A stretch of 64,000 nucleotides of DNA, taken from Kalaharituber pfeilii (Eukaryota; Ascomycota; Pezizomycetes; Pezizales; Pezizaceae). Numbering within the stretch: the stretch's first letter is position 1; each line of letters begins with the position of its first letter. The position numbers and the translations under genes were made by a program. The stretch is taken from contig WHUZ01000042.1 of the NCBI GenBank assembly GCA_015179045.1, forward strand, positions 1 to 64,000. Direction: 5' to 3'. Positions 54,898-64,000 of this stretch are shown piece after piece. Under the pieces are notes generated by a model. That model was not told where the DNA came from and ran no database searches. It was given only the letters and a program-made list of their open reading frames with translations.

Positions 54898-55646
54898 AGC
54901 GGTGGTCATCAATTATCTACAGTAAAGTAAATGGAACATTTGTACATTTCATATCCCTGTACGTCTAGCCATTTGTGGCCGGCAATTGATGACCAATCCA
55001 AAATGAAAAAAAAGCTAAAGCTTGTACTCTGTAATTGTAGTCTCATTCACGCATATCAACACAACTACAGATTCGCAATGCCTCGTATAAGCCACAAAGC
55101 GTCAATACAGAAGAAAATAGATGCTGAAATCGATGTTTTGATGACAGCAATGGAGTATGATTTAGATTCGGAGTTTGACTCAGAATATAGTTCAGAGGAA
55201 GAAGAGGAGGACTTAGAGGAGCTTCAGGAGCTAGTAGACAGGAGTGATCATATTGCAGCTAATCGATATCTCAACCATGGCAAAAACTCTGCTAGAAGGC
55301 AAGACTTAAATATTCTATCAAAATTGATTAATTAATATCCAGATCCAGCATTTCTTGCTATTTTTCGGATGCAAAGAGCCTCCTTTTGGTGCGGTGCGGT
55401 GCGGTGTGGTGTGGGGTTGCGTTGAGTGGGGGCGGTTCGTAGCAAATCTAAAGTAAAGTAAATGTTTTTCGAAAAGTAACAGGACTATTTTGTGCTGTAG
55501 ATTTTTCAGAAATGTACTGTGATAGTGTACTCCGTACCTTACTTTACATTTCGGGGCGGAACATAGCCAATGGGCATTGTTGCGAAGACGCGGCTAATGT
55601 ACAAATTTTCCATTTACTTTACTTTAGATAATTGATGACCACCGCT
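54898..55646. mobile_element. Harbinger/ISL2EU-like element with long TIRs
   Basis: Inverted repeats of about 50 bp start AGCGGTGGTCATCAATTATC and include 'agtaaagtaaatgga' at both ends. Block A has the empty site near 3112. The target duplication can be read as AGT or as TA, because the TIR edge (TAGCGG...CCGCTA) is ambiguous. An internal frame (54931-55335) and the codons after it resemble the start of a transposase. It is about 750 bp and non-autonomous. Confidence 0.82.
54931..55335 (+). pseudogene. N-terminal transposase remnant of the Harbinger-like element
   Basis: A 134-codon frame with an acidic stretch 'SEFDSEYSSEEEEEDLEELQ', then 'LNHGKNSARRQDLNILSKLI' and a stop. The next codons read 'YPDPAFLAIFRMQRASFW' in the same frame. 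The 'FRM-R-SF' string is reminiscent of the pre-catalytic segment of DDE_Tnp_4 (Harbinger/ISL2EU) transposases. The catalytic DDE domain is missing. Confidence 0.5.
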
Positions 55647-56235
55647 AGTGTTTAGCGCCACGTCTAAATTACAGTTAATTTGTGTTGTTGTCCACATCGC
55701 GTTAGGAAGCTTGGCAATGCAGTGCATAGCGCTTCTGAAGACTTACCCTTGACCCCGAGTACACACTTTTCGGTCAACACACCTACCAATTCCGACATCA
55801 CCGATATCCAATGAGCCGGAGTCTAGAATGAGCCGCTTTAAGCTGCACTGTGCTCTACAATGCTCTAGCGTCTATACCGCAAATGGACATGCAGAAACGC
55901 ATGCAGAAGCACAGGCATGTTTATCTGCGGCAAAGCGGCAGGAAGCATGTCACCGAGGCCTTGATGCATGGAACTTCGCGAACCAGACGGGAGATAAGTA
56001 AAACTATATTGCTTGGTATTACCTTGCAGGTGCGGAGTGCATGTGCAATTTTGAGCCAGCAGTATCAGAAGCTCATGAAGTCGTGATAAAACCAGTGGAT
56101 AATTAATTTTCAATATCTCTACCTGACGGTAATTGCCTTGCAGGAATTTTTTCCTATGCCGCCCATCTGCAGTGCGAACACCCCATTATAGGGCACTCAT
56201 TAGAAACAAAACAAACATCTCTACCCTTGATCACG

Positions 56236-56398
56236 GGAGGGCCTTCGGGGAGTGATAGGAATTTTGGAATGGGCGAGGGGTTAGCCCCGGGGGATTTACT
56301 TCTATTTTTCCGTACTTGTACTTTGTTTTGATGTAACTAGACCTCGCCATAGCCCATAGGGCGGCACGCGAGCATTGATATAAAAAAAAAAAAAAAAA
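56236..56398 (+). mobile_element. 5'-truncated LINE T2 insertion (163 bp)
   Basis: The 14-bp duplication 'tacccttgatcacg' (56222-56235, 56399-56412) surrounds about 105 bp of 3' UTR, the T2 tail and poly-A. Block A has the single-copy empty site near 3712. Confidence 0.92.
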
Positions 56399-57118
56399 TA
56401 CCCTTGATCACGCGATAGATAGATTCATTGCAGCTCGACGTTGAAAGTAACTTCCTAATAGTAGGAAGAGGATAATGTTCTTGTATTCTCAGATTCAGTG
56501 TTCTGGTTCGTAAGCGGAAGTCAAGAGAGAAGATTATAAACAGTTAAAGGAAACAATATCACCTCCATATATCAAGAACAGAAAGGAACTGCTGCAGCCT
56601 GCCGGCGAACATGTCTGGTTTCGCAAACAGAATAATCCTGGGCGGGGCGGCCTATTCGCAAACAGCCTAGTCCACTTGGGAACACCGTTTCAGCACAAGT
56701 ACCACTAGGTACGTAGTGCCTCCATGTGCCACCAGCCATAAGTATAGGCAGACGTATTGCTACTGTTGGTATGAATGATAAGCCAGTTACTGTGCACCCA
56801 AAAGCTTCAAACTACGGCCAGAACATAACTGTCGGGTTGCAGACGATTCTGCCACTGGCAAGTTGCTGCTGCTGCTGTCAAGTCGCTGCCATTACTTAGT
56901 GTGTCACTCTGGGAAGGTCGCCACTATCAGCAAATTTACTAGATCAATTCAATTGCTGCAATTCTAGATTTTTACAGTTTAGGATGCAAGAGTTATAATC
57001 GTTACTATGTTATTGTTGCTAGAAGATGCTCCAGGTATTTGACTTACTCTGAGCGAAATTTGAGACTGTTATCTTTACAGGCAGAAATATCCAAATTCCT
57101 CCGCCGTTTCTGGTACTA

Positions 57119-59231
57119 CTACGTTCTACCGGGATATTGCGCACGACCAGGATGTTGCGCACTAGCGCAATTCCTTGACAACACCCACAGTTGCGGGCAT
57201 TGTGGGGTACAGCAACACAACAACAATTATTCCCGGAGGTCTACAGAACCCAGCCAGGGCAAAAGACCAAGAAGCGAAAATTCAGGAGGCTATTAAGGGC
57301 CTTAAAGAGGGTAAGTTCAAGTCAGTTCGGAGAGCAGCAGACTTTCTAGGATTAGCTGAAGCTACAGTGAGGAATAGATATAAAGGGAAGACTACTACTC
57401 ATAGAGTTAGTCATGAGAGTCAGCAGCACCTAGATAAAGAGCAGGAAAAGGCAGTGGTAAGATATTTTGAGCAGATGGATGATATGAGATTCCCTATTGA
57501 GATAGAAACTTTAAAAGAGATTGCTACTAGTTTTAATAATTAAATGTAAGGGGGGCATTAAGCAAGATTTAGGTAAAAATTGGGTACGCAGGTTTATGTA
57601 AAGACACTCAGAGGTTAAGCAGAAGTTAGCAACAGCTCAGGAGCACTAGCGGGCAGCAGCAAATAATCCAGAAGTAGTAAAAAGGTTTATTCAAGTAGCA
57701 CAAAAAGTGATAGCAAGGAATAAGATACCCGCAGAGAATATATGGAATATGGATGAGAAATGATTTGTAGAGCAGGGAGAAAGCATGTGCGACAGAGAGT
57801 AGATGGAAACAGGGAAACAATTACAGATATTGAGACAATTAATGTAGCCAGTAAAGTATTACCTGCATATATTATATATAAAGGAAAAACTCATGTAGCA
57901 GGATGGTATGCAGGTATAACTCTAAAAGATAAGGAAGCAAGACTTAACCACTCACCTGAGGGATGGACAGACAATAAAATAGGCCAAGACGCAGAATCAT
58001 TTTTACCCCCTAGGAACAAAACTGTCTCAGAAAACTCATCATCTTGTATTATTTCTAGATGGACATGCATCTTATTGCTTTTGAGAATTTCTTTTATAAT
58101 GTTTGGAGCATAATATATTAGTGTTTTGTCTTCCTTCATACTCAATGCATCTTCTACAGCCTCTAGATGTTAGGTTATTTGCACCTCTACAACATGCCTA
58201 TAGTCAAAAGGTAGATACCTTTACTAGAGAGAATTTTTATGTTACTAGAAAAGGGAATTTTTGGCCAATGCTTAAGGTAGCTTGAAAGCATGCCTTTACG
58301 GAGCAGAATATCAAGTCTGGATGGGCAGGGACTGGAATATATCCTAGCAACTATAGAATCCCCCTTAGCAATATACAATATACAGCTATCAAAAAATACC
58401 TCTCTCCAGCATGTCCAATATCCTCCTATAGTATCTACACTCCTAGGGCACCTAGAGCACTCAAAAGGCGTACTATTTGCTTTATTCAACGGCTTCCAAA
58501 TGCCTCTCAGTCAGGAATCAAAAAGTCATTTCTTAAACTCTCATCAGCAGCATTAGGGGCAATGACTGAGGTTGATATTGGAAGAGGTATCAATAGGAAA
58601 CTCAAGCGGCATGGTAAAAAACTCAAGACAAAGGACCAAAGACGTCTTCCAGTCATTGGGCCTATCACCGGAAAGGATATTATCAGGCTCAAGAAGCAGC
58701 TAGAGATGGAAGAGCAAAAAAAGCCGCAAAAGAAGCAACAACCGAAAAAAAAAAAGAGCATCCAAGTCAAAGTCGCAGCAACCACAGGTCAAAAATAAGC
58801 GTCAACCACCGCAACGTACCTACAAACAAGCTAGAATTGCTTCAGAGTCACCAGAAGCCTGGTCTGATACAGATGACTCTGAAACATCTGATGCTGCCAC
58901 AGATACCACTTTGGATACTATAGTTGTTCAGACACCACTTCCACCCACAAGACGCCAGCTCTTCCCTACTTCGCACCCACAATCTAGACCCACAAGAGCA
59001 TCTACCTACAATGGCTGTGAGACTCAGGAAATGATTCTGCGAAAGTTAGACCTTTAAGTGTCTGTCCTTCCCAAATAGGTATATTACTAAAATCACCCCA
59101 CCTGAAAAATTTCTGTGCGCTTAAATGATTTGAAGTCAATTGAACAAGTCGTTGAATTTTGAGAAGTCATCTATTAGTCACCCGAAAGTGCGCAATATCC
59201 CGGTTATGCGCAATATCCCGGTAGAACACAG
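57119..59231 (+). mobile_element. Pogo/Fot1-like DNA transposon (defective)
   Basis: The 2113-bp element is flanked by TA (57117-57118, 59232-59233). Block A shows the single TA empty site near 5250. The ends CT(A/G)(C/T)GTTCTACCGGGATATT are inverted, and 'atattgcgca' is repeated subterminally at both ends. It encodes a decayed DDE_1 transposase in plus orientation. Confidence 0.9.
57175..58797 (+). pseudogene. Pogo/Fot1-type DDE transposase, degraded
   Basis: The N-terminal Psq-type helix-turn-helix ('SVRRAADFLGLAEATVRNRY') is in an open frame that stops at 57543. Further on, catalytic blocks appear in scattered frames: 'IWNMDEK' followed by a stop where Trp is expected (about 57755), 'LVLFLDGHASY' (about 58050) and 'SMHLLQPLDVRLFAPLQHAY' (about 58150), the three Asp-containing blocks of DDE_1. 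A Lys-rich tail ends at 58797. It is the only recognisable DDE transposase domain in the window, and it is inactive through multiple stops and frameshifts. Confidence 0.82.
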
Positions 59232-59656
59232 TATTCAATATTCCATTCTCCAGGTGACAGGGACTGCGTTGACACTAAGCATCTTTATTTTAGTTGCTGT
59301 ATTGCCTCATCAGGCAGGTGGCCAACTAGTTACGGCAGCTGGGACAGACATATGGAGTTGCATGTCTATGCCACAAGGAAATAGCAACTGTGACATCAAA
59401 TTATGAGTGGAATTAGAGGACGAAACCAAAAATAGAATAATTAAATAAATAAATAAATAATATCAACTCATATGAGTAAAAATGCTCCCCAGGCTGAAAC
59501 ATATGCATGTAGGCACGTAGAGGTACATTCAATGTTCTTCACCACACTGGGCAGACTAGTCTGTTTGCAAACTACAATGTTCACCGGCAGTCTGCAACGC
59601 ACCCACGTGCTGAAGAGAGAAACCTGTTGAAGCTGAGCTACTAACCACTTCGGCGG

Positions 59657-60035
59657 TTGGGCAGCATGGCACACACCCTGGGAGACCTCCTAGCAGGGAC
59701 CGGCCTGAGGACTTGGAATTTTAAAATCGGCAAGGCGGACGGTCCAGAATGTCGATGGTGCAGTATGGAGGAGGAGACATCAGAACATATCTGGTCCAGG
59801 TGTGAGATGTGGAGAAGGTGGCCAGGGGGCAGGACGCAGTCAGAACGCCACCAGAGGGAAAAGAGGACGGGCCGGACCCACTAGTGGAACTCATGTGGTG
59901 GGTAGTGAGAAGAGGGCCGAATTTCAGCTTCAATTTTTCTAGAAGCAAGACGGACTGGAAAACCAGAACTATGACTTGTACCCGCGTACAAACTATGTTT
60001 GTATTACAGGCTTTCGTTACGTTGCCTGTCCCGCT
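59657..60035 (+). pseudogene. LINE ORF2 C-terminal fragment (uninterrupted partner)
   Basis: 'HTLGDLLAGTGLRTWNFKIG' and 'ECRWCSMEEETSEHIWSRC' mark the zinc-motif end of a LINE polyprotein. Block A carries the same piece split by the hAT-like element. No tail follows. Confidence 0.68.
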
Positions 60036-61296
60036 AAATTAGACTGTAAGTTATGGCTATGGCTGCTAGACTTGCAGCTACAGCCGCATCCCCCTCCCTC
60101 TCCCTGCTGTTATGCCTAAATATCCATAATCCAAAACAGTGTTTCAGATCAAGGGGAGTACTAATGTTAGCGGCATCGTGGTAACAACGTGGCCTGCATG
60201 ACCCTACCGTCCAGGATACGGCAGTGCGGTGAACTGGAAGGTATCCTAGAGTGGTAATGTTAGGAGCGAGCCGGCATCAGTACCTTTGGCTATGTTGATG
60301 TGCCACTTCAGATGCTGAAGTTTTAAGTGTTCGGTAGGTATGTTAATGAGGGAAACCGGTTACAACAAGAAACCTAATCGTTAAACCCCACAACTAGGGA
60401 ATGGGATTCGAAAACAAGAAGTGGGAATTGATGTTCCTTTCGTGATTAATGGAATCGAAATGTGATGACCAATGGTTTGGGAATTTTTATTCTTTTTTTT
60501 ATCAACCTTTTCTTTCGTTTGATATTTTATTTATCACTTACTTGATCAACTTTTTTAACATATTCAGTAATTTTCTATGCTGAGCACGCTACTATAGGAT
60601 TGGGGGATGCAAAAATGCAGAGTTCTGAGTAGACGTACTGAGTGGCATTTGTCTGGTAACGGCCTTACGCTTCATGATTTTCCATTAATTTGTCCACCTT
60701 CATGACTGCTTGAACCATAAATCTATGTTATTATCCTTAAATGAAATCCCTAGGGTCTTATCCTGAAATGGGGCTGGTTGCCAAGTTATTCGTTGAAATT
60801 GTGTGTCCAGCGCTAGGTTTGTTGGTCTTGGGTTCTGGATGCCTCCTTGGCACCTCAAGTTCAAAGCAGACAAACGGACCTCAGGGTTAAAATATTACCT
60901 AACGCCGCCCAGACTCAGATATCCTGCAGCATATGACATACACCGGGATTCGGAAGGGACTGTGAATGGTGACAATTTTTGTTTAGATCCTCTAAACAAA
61001 ACGCTCAATTGACGGAGGTAGAAATCAAGCGAAAATCCTATCTTAGATTTTGCTTTTGTGAATTATTCGATAGAAAAATTTCAACAGCCTCGTACCAATA
61101 CTTGCGCTCATGGTGCACAGAACAGTCCTCACTCACCATTGAAAGATATGATGGGATTATTCCCATCTCTCTACACCGCCAGCTGGTACCAGCAGGTACA
61201 ATAGATGTCCAGTTCAGCTCCCTCCCGCAGATACTAGAGACATTTTTGCTCACGTCAACACACTTCCGTCCCCGTCGGTGCCGGTATAGCTTGCAC
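60036..61296. other. Gene-free spacer
   Basis: Aligns with A; it contains the empty sites for the SINE remnant (near 60325) and the T1 LINE (near 60850). No gene. Confidence 0.5.
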
Positions 61297-61443
61297 CCGC
61301 ATCATGGAGAAGTTTCGCGGGCACTACATGTAGTTAGGAGTAGATAGTTTGGGGTTCGACTTCTTTTTTCGCTTTTAATAAAACCTCGCCATAGCCCTTT
61401 GGGCGGCATGCGAGTATTGATATAAAAAAAAAAAAAAAAAAAA
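61297..61443 (+). mobile_element. 5'-truncated ORF1-only element: 3' UTR and T2 tail only
   Basis: 'cccgcatcatgg...cgcgggcactacatgta' matches the 3' UTR of E1' and E4, then 'aataaaacctcgccatagcc', the T2 tail and about 21 A. Block A has the empty site ('ttgcacaagtctattc', near 10545). A target duplication is not evident, so boundaries are to within a few bases. Confidence 0.75.
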
Positions 61444-62580
61444 AGTCTATTCTCGTGGATATGTATTTAGGGGCATTAGCACCTGTATTGATTCGCCAGC
61501 GTATTATTCTCGATTTTGCACAGGGTAAGTTAAATTCACTACTTACAACATGCATAGAAACAGGCTAGCACCATGCGCCTCAACCTGGATTGCAAAATGA
61601 AAAATTGTCGGCTTGGAACAAAGAAGTGGCTGTTGCCTTGCCGCTTGATGTGAGAACAAAGTGCTGGGTATCAGACATCAACTGTCAGCTCTGACAACTT
61701 ACTAATTCATACAAAAACACTTCAGTGCCTCTGAAGTTGTTCATATCTGAAAGAGTATCGTACTGTCAATGCTATCGCTCAGAGCATCTGGAACCTACAG
61801 CTGCGCCAGCCCGTACAGGATGAGCATCGCATACGGCTAGTCTGCGTCTTAGCCTGCGTAACTGCTTGTATCATAAGTTCTCATACATTGGTTTGAGACT
61901 GCTCGTACATTAATGTGCAGAGGAGTTTAGTACTCCATTCTTGAGTTCGCTATGTTATCCGCTTAATGACTTGCACTAACAGTTTGATTTTTCTTTTTCT
62001 TATTTTGATTTAATTTTTTACTTGTTTATTTGTTTATTTATTGACCTACCTCACCTTATTGATACTCAGTACCGAAGGATTTTCTTTCATGGTTGCCGGG
62101 CCCCTCATTTAGCAAAAAGCATAAACCAAAACGCCAGCACCCACTCCAAGTTTAGAGCATTAGAGTTCATTTTGGGTAAAGTGATTCATTCACGGATGTG
62201 CTCTCGCATGCCCGGCAAAGTCGCAATGGCATACTCTAGCCGATTCTCCCCCAACTCCCCTCCAAGAATTTGTACCCCTGAGCTCGAAAAGGGAGTAAGG
62301 GAGGGACCATGCTTGTGATGGGCTATGTGACATGGCACGTGTTATGCTTGCTGGCGTGAGAAGCTTTCATTGTGTATCTGAAGTGAACCCATGCGAGTTG
62401 TCTTAGGCATCTGGAATCCATGTCAATGGCAACAAATGTCGTGGTGACATTGCGGCAAAAGCTATTGTATCATCTCAACAACCCAGTTGATAAATTTGTA
62501 AGGCATTGCGTAAAACATTCTAGGACAGGTTCGGCTCGGTTCTTTCCCGGTCAATCAAGGGCGCAAGTTGAGACATTTTA

Positions 62581-62991
62581 CAGTTACACCGGCTGACCGA
62601 AATCCAACATTTTCTGTCCGGTTAAGCTAGCGTCCGGTATAACAGATTTTGCAGGGGTGCCTGTCAGGGGGTGAGGAACTTAGTAAACCAATTGAGAGAT
62701 ACAATACGAGGTATTCTCTTCTCAATAATCTCCCAAGATATTATAGAACTTTGAACATTGAATTCAAGATATTGAGAATACTTCAGTTTCATGGTTGAGG
62801 CCTTCATCCAGTTCAGCTAGTTGGTTTGTATGTAATTTGAATTTAAAAGTCTACAGTTTTGTTGTCCAATCAGGTTTAACTGGCCTCCGGTATAGCTAAG
62901 TTTTTTGTATGTAAGTTGCAAAGCCGTCAGGGGTCGTCCGGTATAGCAAGTTTGCCGGTGTAACGAGGTCCGGTATAGCTAGGTAAAACTG
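62581..62991. mobile_element. Pogo/Tc1-like MITE (copy in A')
   Basis: Partner of 11743-12147 with the same CAGTT...AACTG ends, TA in front and TG behind. It has internal indels relative to the A copy. Confidence 0.7.
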
Positions 62992-63576
62992 TGATTGCTC
63001 TCAATCAGCTGATGGCGTCACGCCTATGGCCATCAAGGTATTCACAAGGACTTCGCTGGTTGAAACCGCGAACAGCCTGGTGTGTCCTTGTAAAAGGTAC
63101 TACATTTTAACTTCTTGATGCTCAATCGAGGTCCGGCATCCGCAGATGCATGCCGGGATGAGTATGGACGACATCAATCGGGGCAGTCATGATTGAGAGA
63201 TGTGAAGATAACCTGATGGGATGAACCACCATCCAATCGCTTACCGTACGAAGAGAAGTACCAATTAGACCTCTTCCAGCGTCACCTGTCCGCTGTGACT
63301 CTCAATTGGTCGCTCTTCGAGTTGAGGTTGCGCCTAAGGTATTGTGAAAGCGCTAACCAGTGCGCCGTGCACCGCCACTAAATTGTCACTGTCATATTAT
63401 TATCTAGCTGGGTAACTTTACAGTCGAACCTTTTTTCCTGCCTATGATATATTGCGATCAATAAATAAAGTGACTGAGGCTAATAAAGATAGCGTTGAAT
63501 TAAAGCAGGAGCTCGCAGCGCGCTTGAGGTTTCCTGGATAGTGTTGCGCTTGAGGTTGGTTCAGTTGAGAAAGCAT

Positions 63577-63874
63577 AAAAACGCTGTAAACAGGGGTTGA
63601 GCGGCTCAAGGGACTGATAGGAAACACAGAAGAAGAACAGGGAAACACTGAGACACAGGGATCACAGATCTGGCATTCGCTCAGGTTGTTCTAGTTACAA
63701 AAAAGGAGCGGAAGGGCCTCTCAAAAAGTCCCCCCAGAACACTAACTGATTTCATGAGAGCGTCATACTATGCAAACGGGAATCAGTGTTTGTACCCATG
63801 CCGTTTGCAGTTTGCTCCATGCATACCATTTCGTGTACTCCTCCGTTTATTCTATGCATCTATCCTCCTGCAAC
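63577..63874. mobile_element. Unclassified 298-bp insertion in A'
   Basis: Block A is contiguous here ('gagaaagcatggtatg', near 16156). In A' 298 bp are inserted with 'aagcat' on both sides (63571-63576, 63875-63880). No inverted repeat or poly-A is visible at the ends. An internal pair 'gcaaacggga' / 'cccatgccgtttgc' could form a hairpin. Class unknown. Confidence 0.6.
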
Positions 63875-64000
63875 AAGCATGGTATGTACATTCGTTCATT
63901 CTTGCGTGGGAGTGGACTGGGGGTCAGTCGATTCGGCGAGTAAATATGAATCTGCTGGCGAGATATCGCGATTCGCGTAGAAATGAATGCTTGAACGACC

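Larger units (their letters stand above)
52359..64000 (+). repeat. Segmental duplication block A' (partner of 136-16279)
   Basis: Direct repeat of block A, truncated by the window edge. Insertions private to this copy: about 54898-55646, 56236-56398, 57119-59231, about 61297-61443 and 63577-63874. The empty sites for all A-private elements are found here. Confidence 0.93.

Overview
The window looks like a transposon-rich stretch of a filamentous fungal genome, probably Ascomycota (Pezizomycotina; a truffle/morel-like Pezizomycete is possible but unproven). The reasons are short GT-AG introns of 53-81 nt, NACHT-ankyrin STAND genes that open with the fungal HeLo-like 'MDPFSIATGVAGFL' type of N-terminus, Tad1-like LINEs, Fot1/pogo, Mutator, hAT and Harbinger-like remnants, and very low gene density. 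No bacterial operons, rRNA, intact tRNA or CRISPR array were seen.

Only three genes look intact: a secreted FAD-linked oxidoreductase (21019-22713, two exons, + strand) and two paralogous NACHT-ankyrin receptor genes (33908-38210 and 47398-51343, five exons each, - strand). Each receptor gene has a broken HET-domain-like gene beyond its 3' end.

Layout. Block A (136-16279) is a direct repeat of block A' (52359-64000, cut by the window edge). Block B (30763-39049) is a direct repeat of block B' (43304-52010). The order is A - unique region with the FAD gene and a long Tad-like LINE (16.3-30.7 kb) - B - a TA-target DNA element and LINE debris (39.0-43.3 kb) - B' - A'. Each block received different insertions after duplication, so many elements have an empty-site copy in the same window that fixes their ends and target duplications. 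Examples in A are a TA-target element (4279-5137), an hAT-like element holding a solo LTR (5823-6925), a tRNA-derived SINE remnant (7449-7563), a 2-kb truncated LINE (8111-10089) and a Mutator-like element with two nested elements (12478-15901). Examples in A' are a Harbinger-like element (about 54898-55646), a pogo element (57119-59231) and LINE tails.

Two LINE 3'-tail families recur. T1 reads (A-rich strand) 'gcaagcggggtcacgtg' + poly-A and belongs to the LINEs at 8.1 and 23.4 kb. T2 reads 'ccatagcccatagggcggc...gcgagtaatgatat' + poly-A and belongs to the LINE at 28.7 kb. Many insertions are little more than such a tail (about 49-70 bp) between perfect target duplications. The same tails end small elements that encode only the RRM-like part of a LINE ORF1, and the SINE remnant, which suggests non-autonomous elements use the machinery of two LINE families. 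All identities were judged by eye; no alignment or database search was run.
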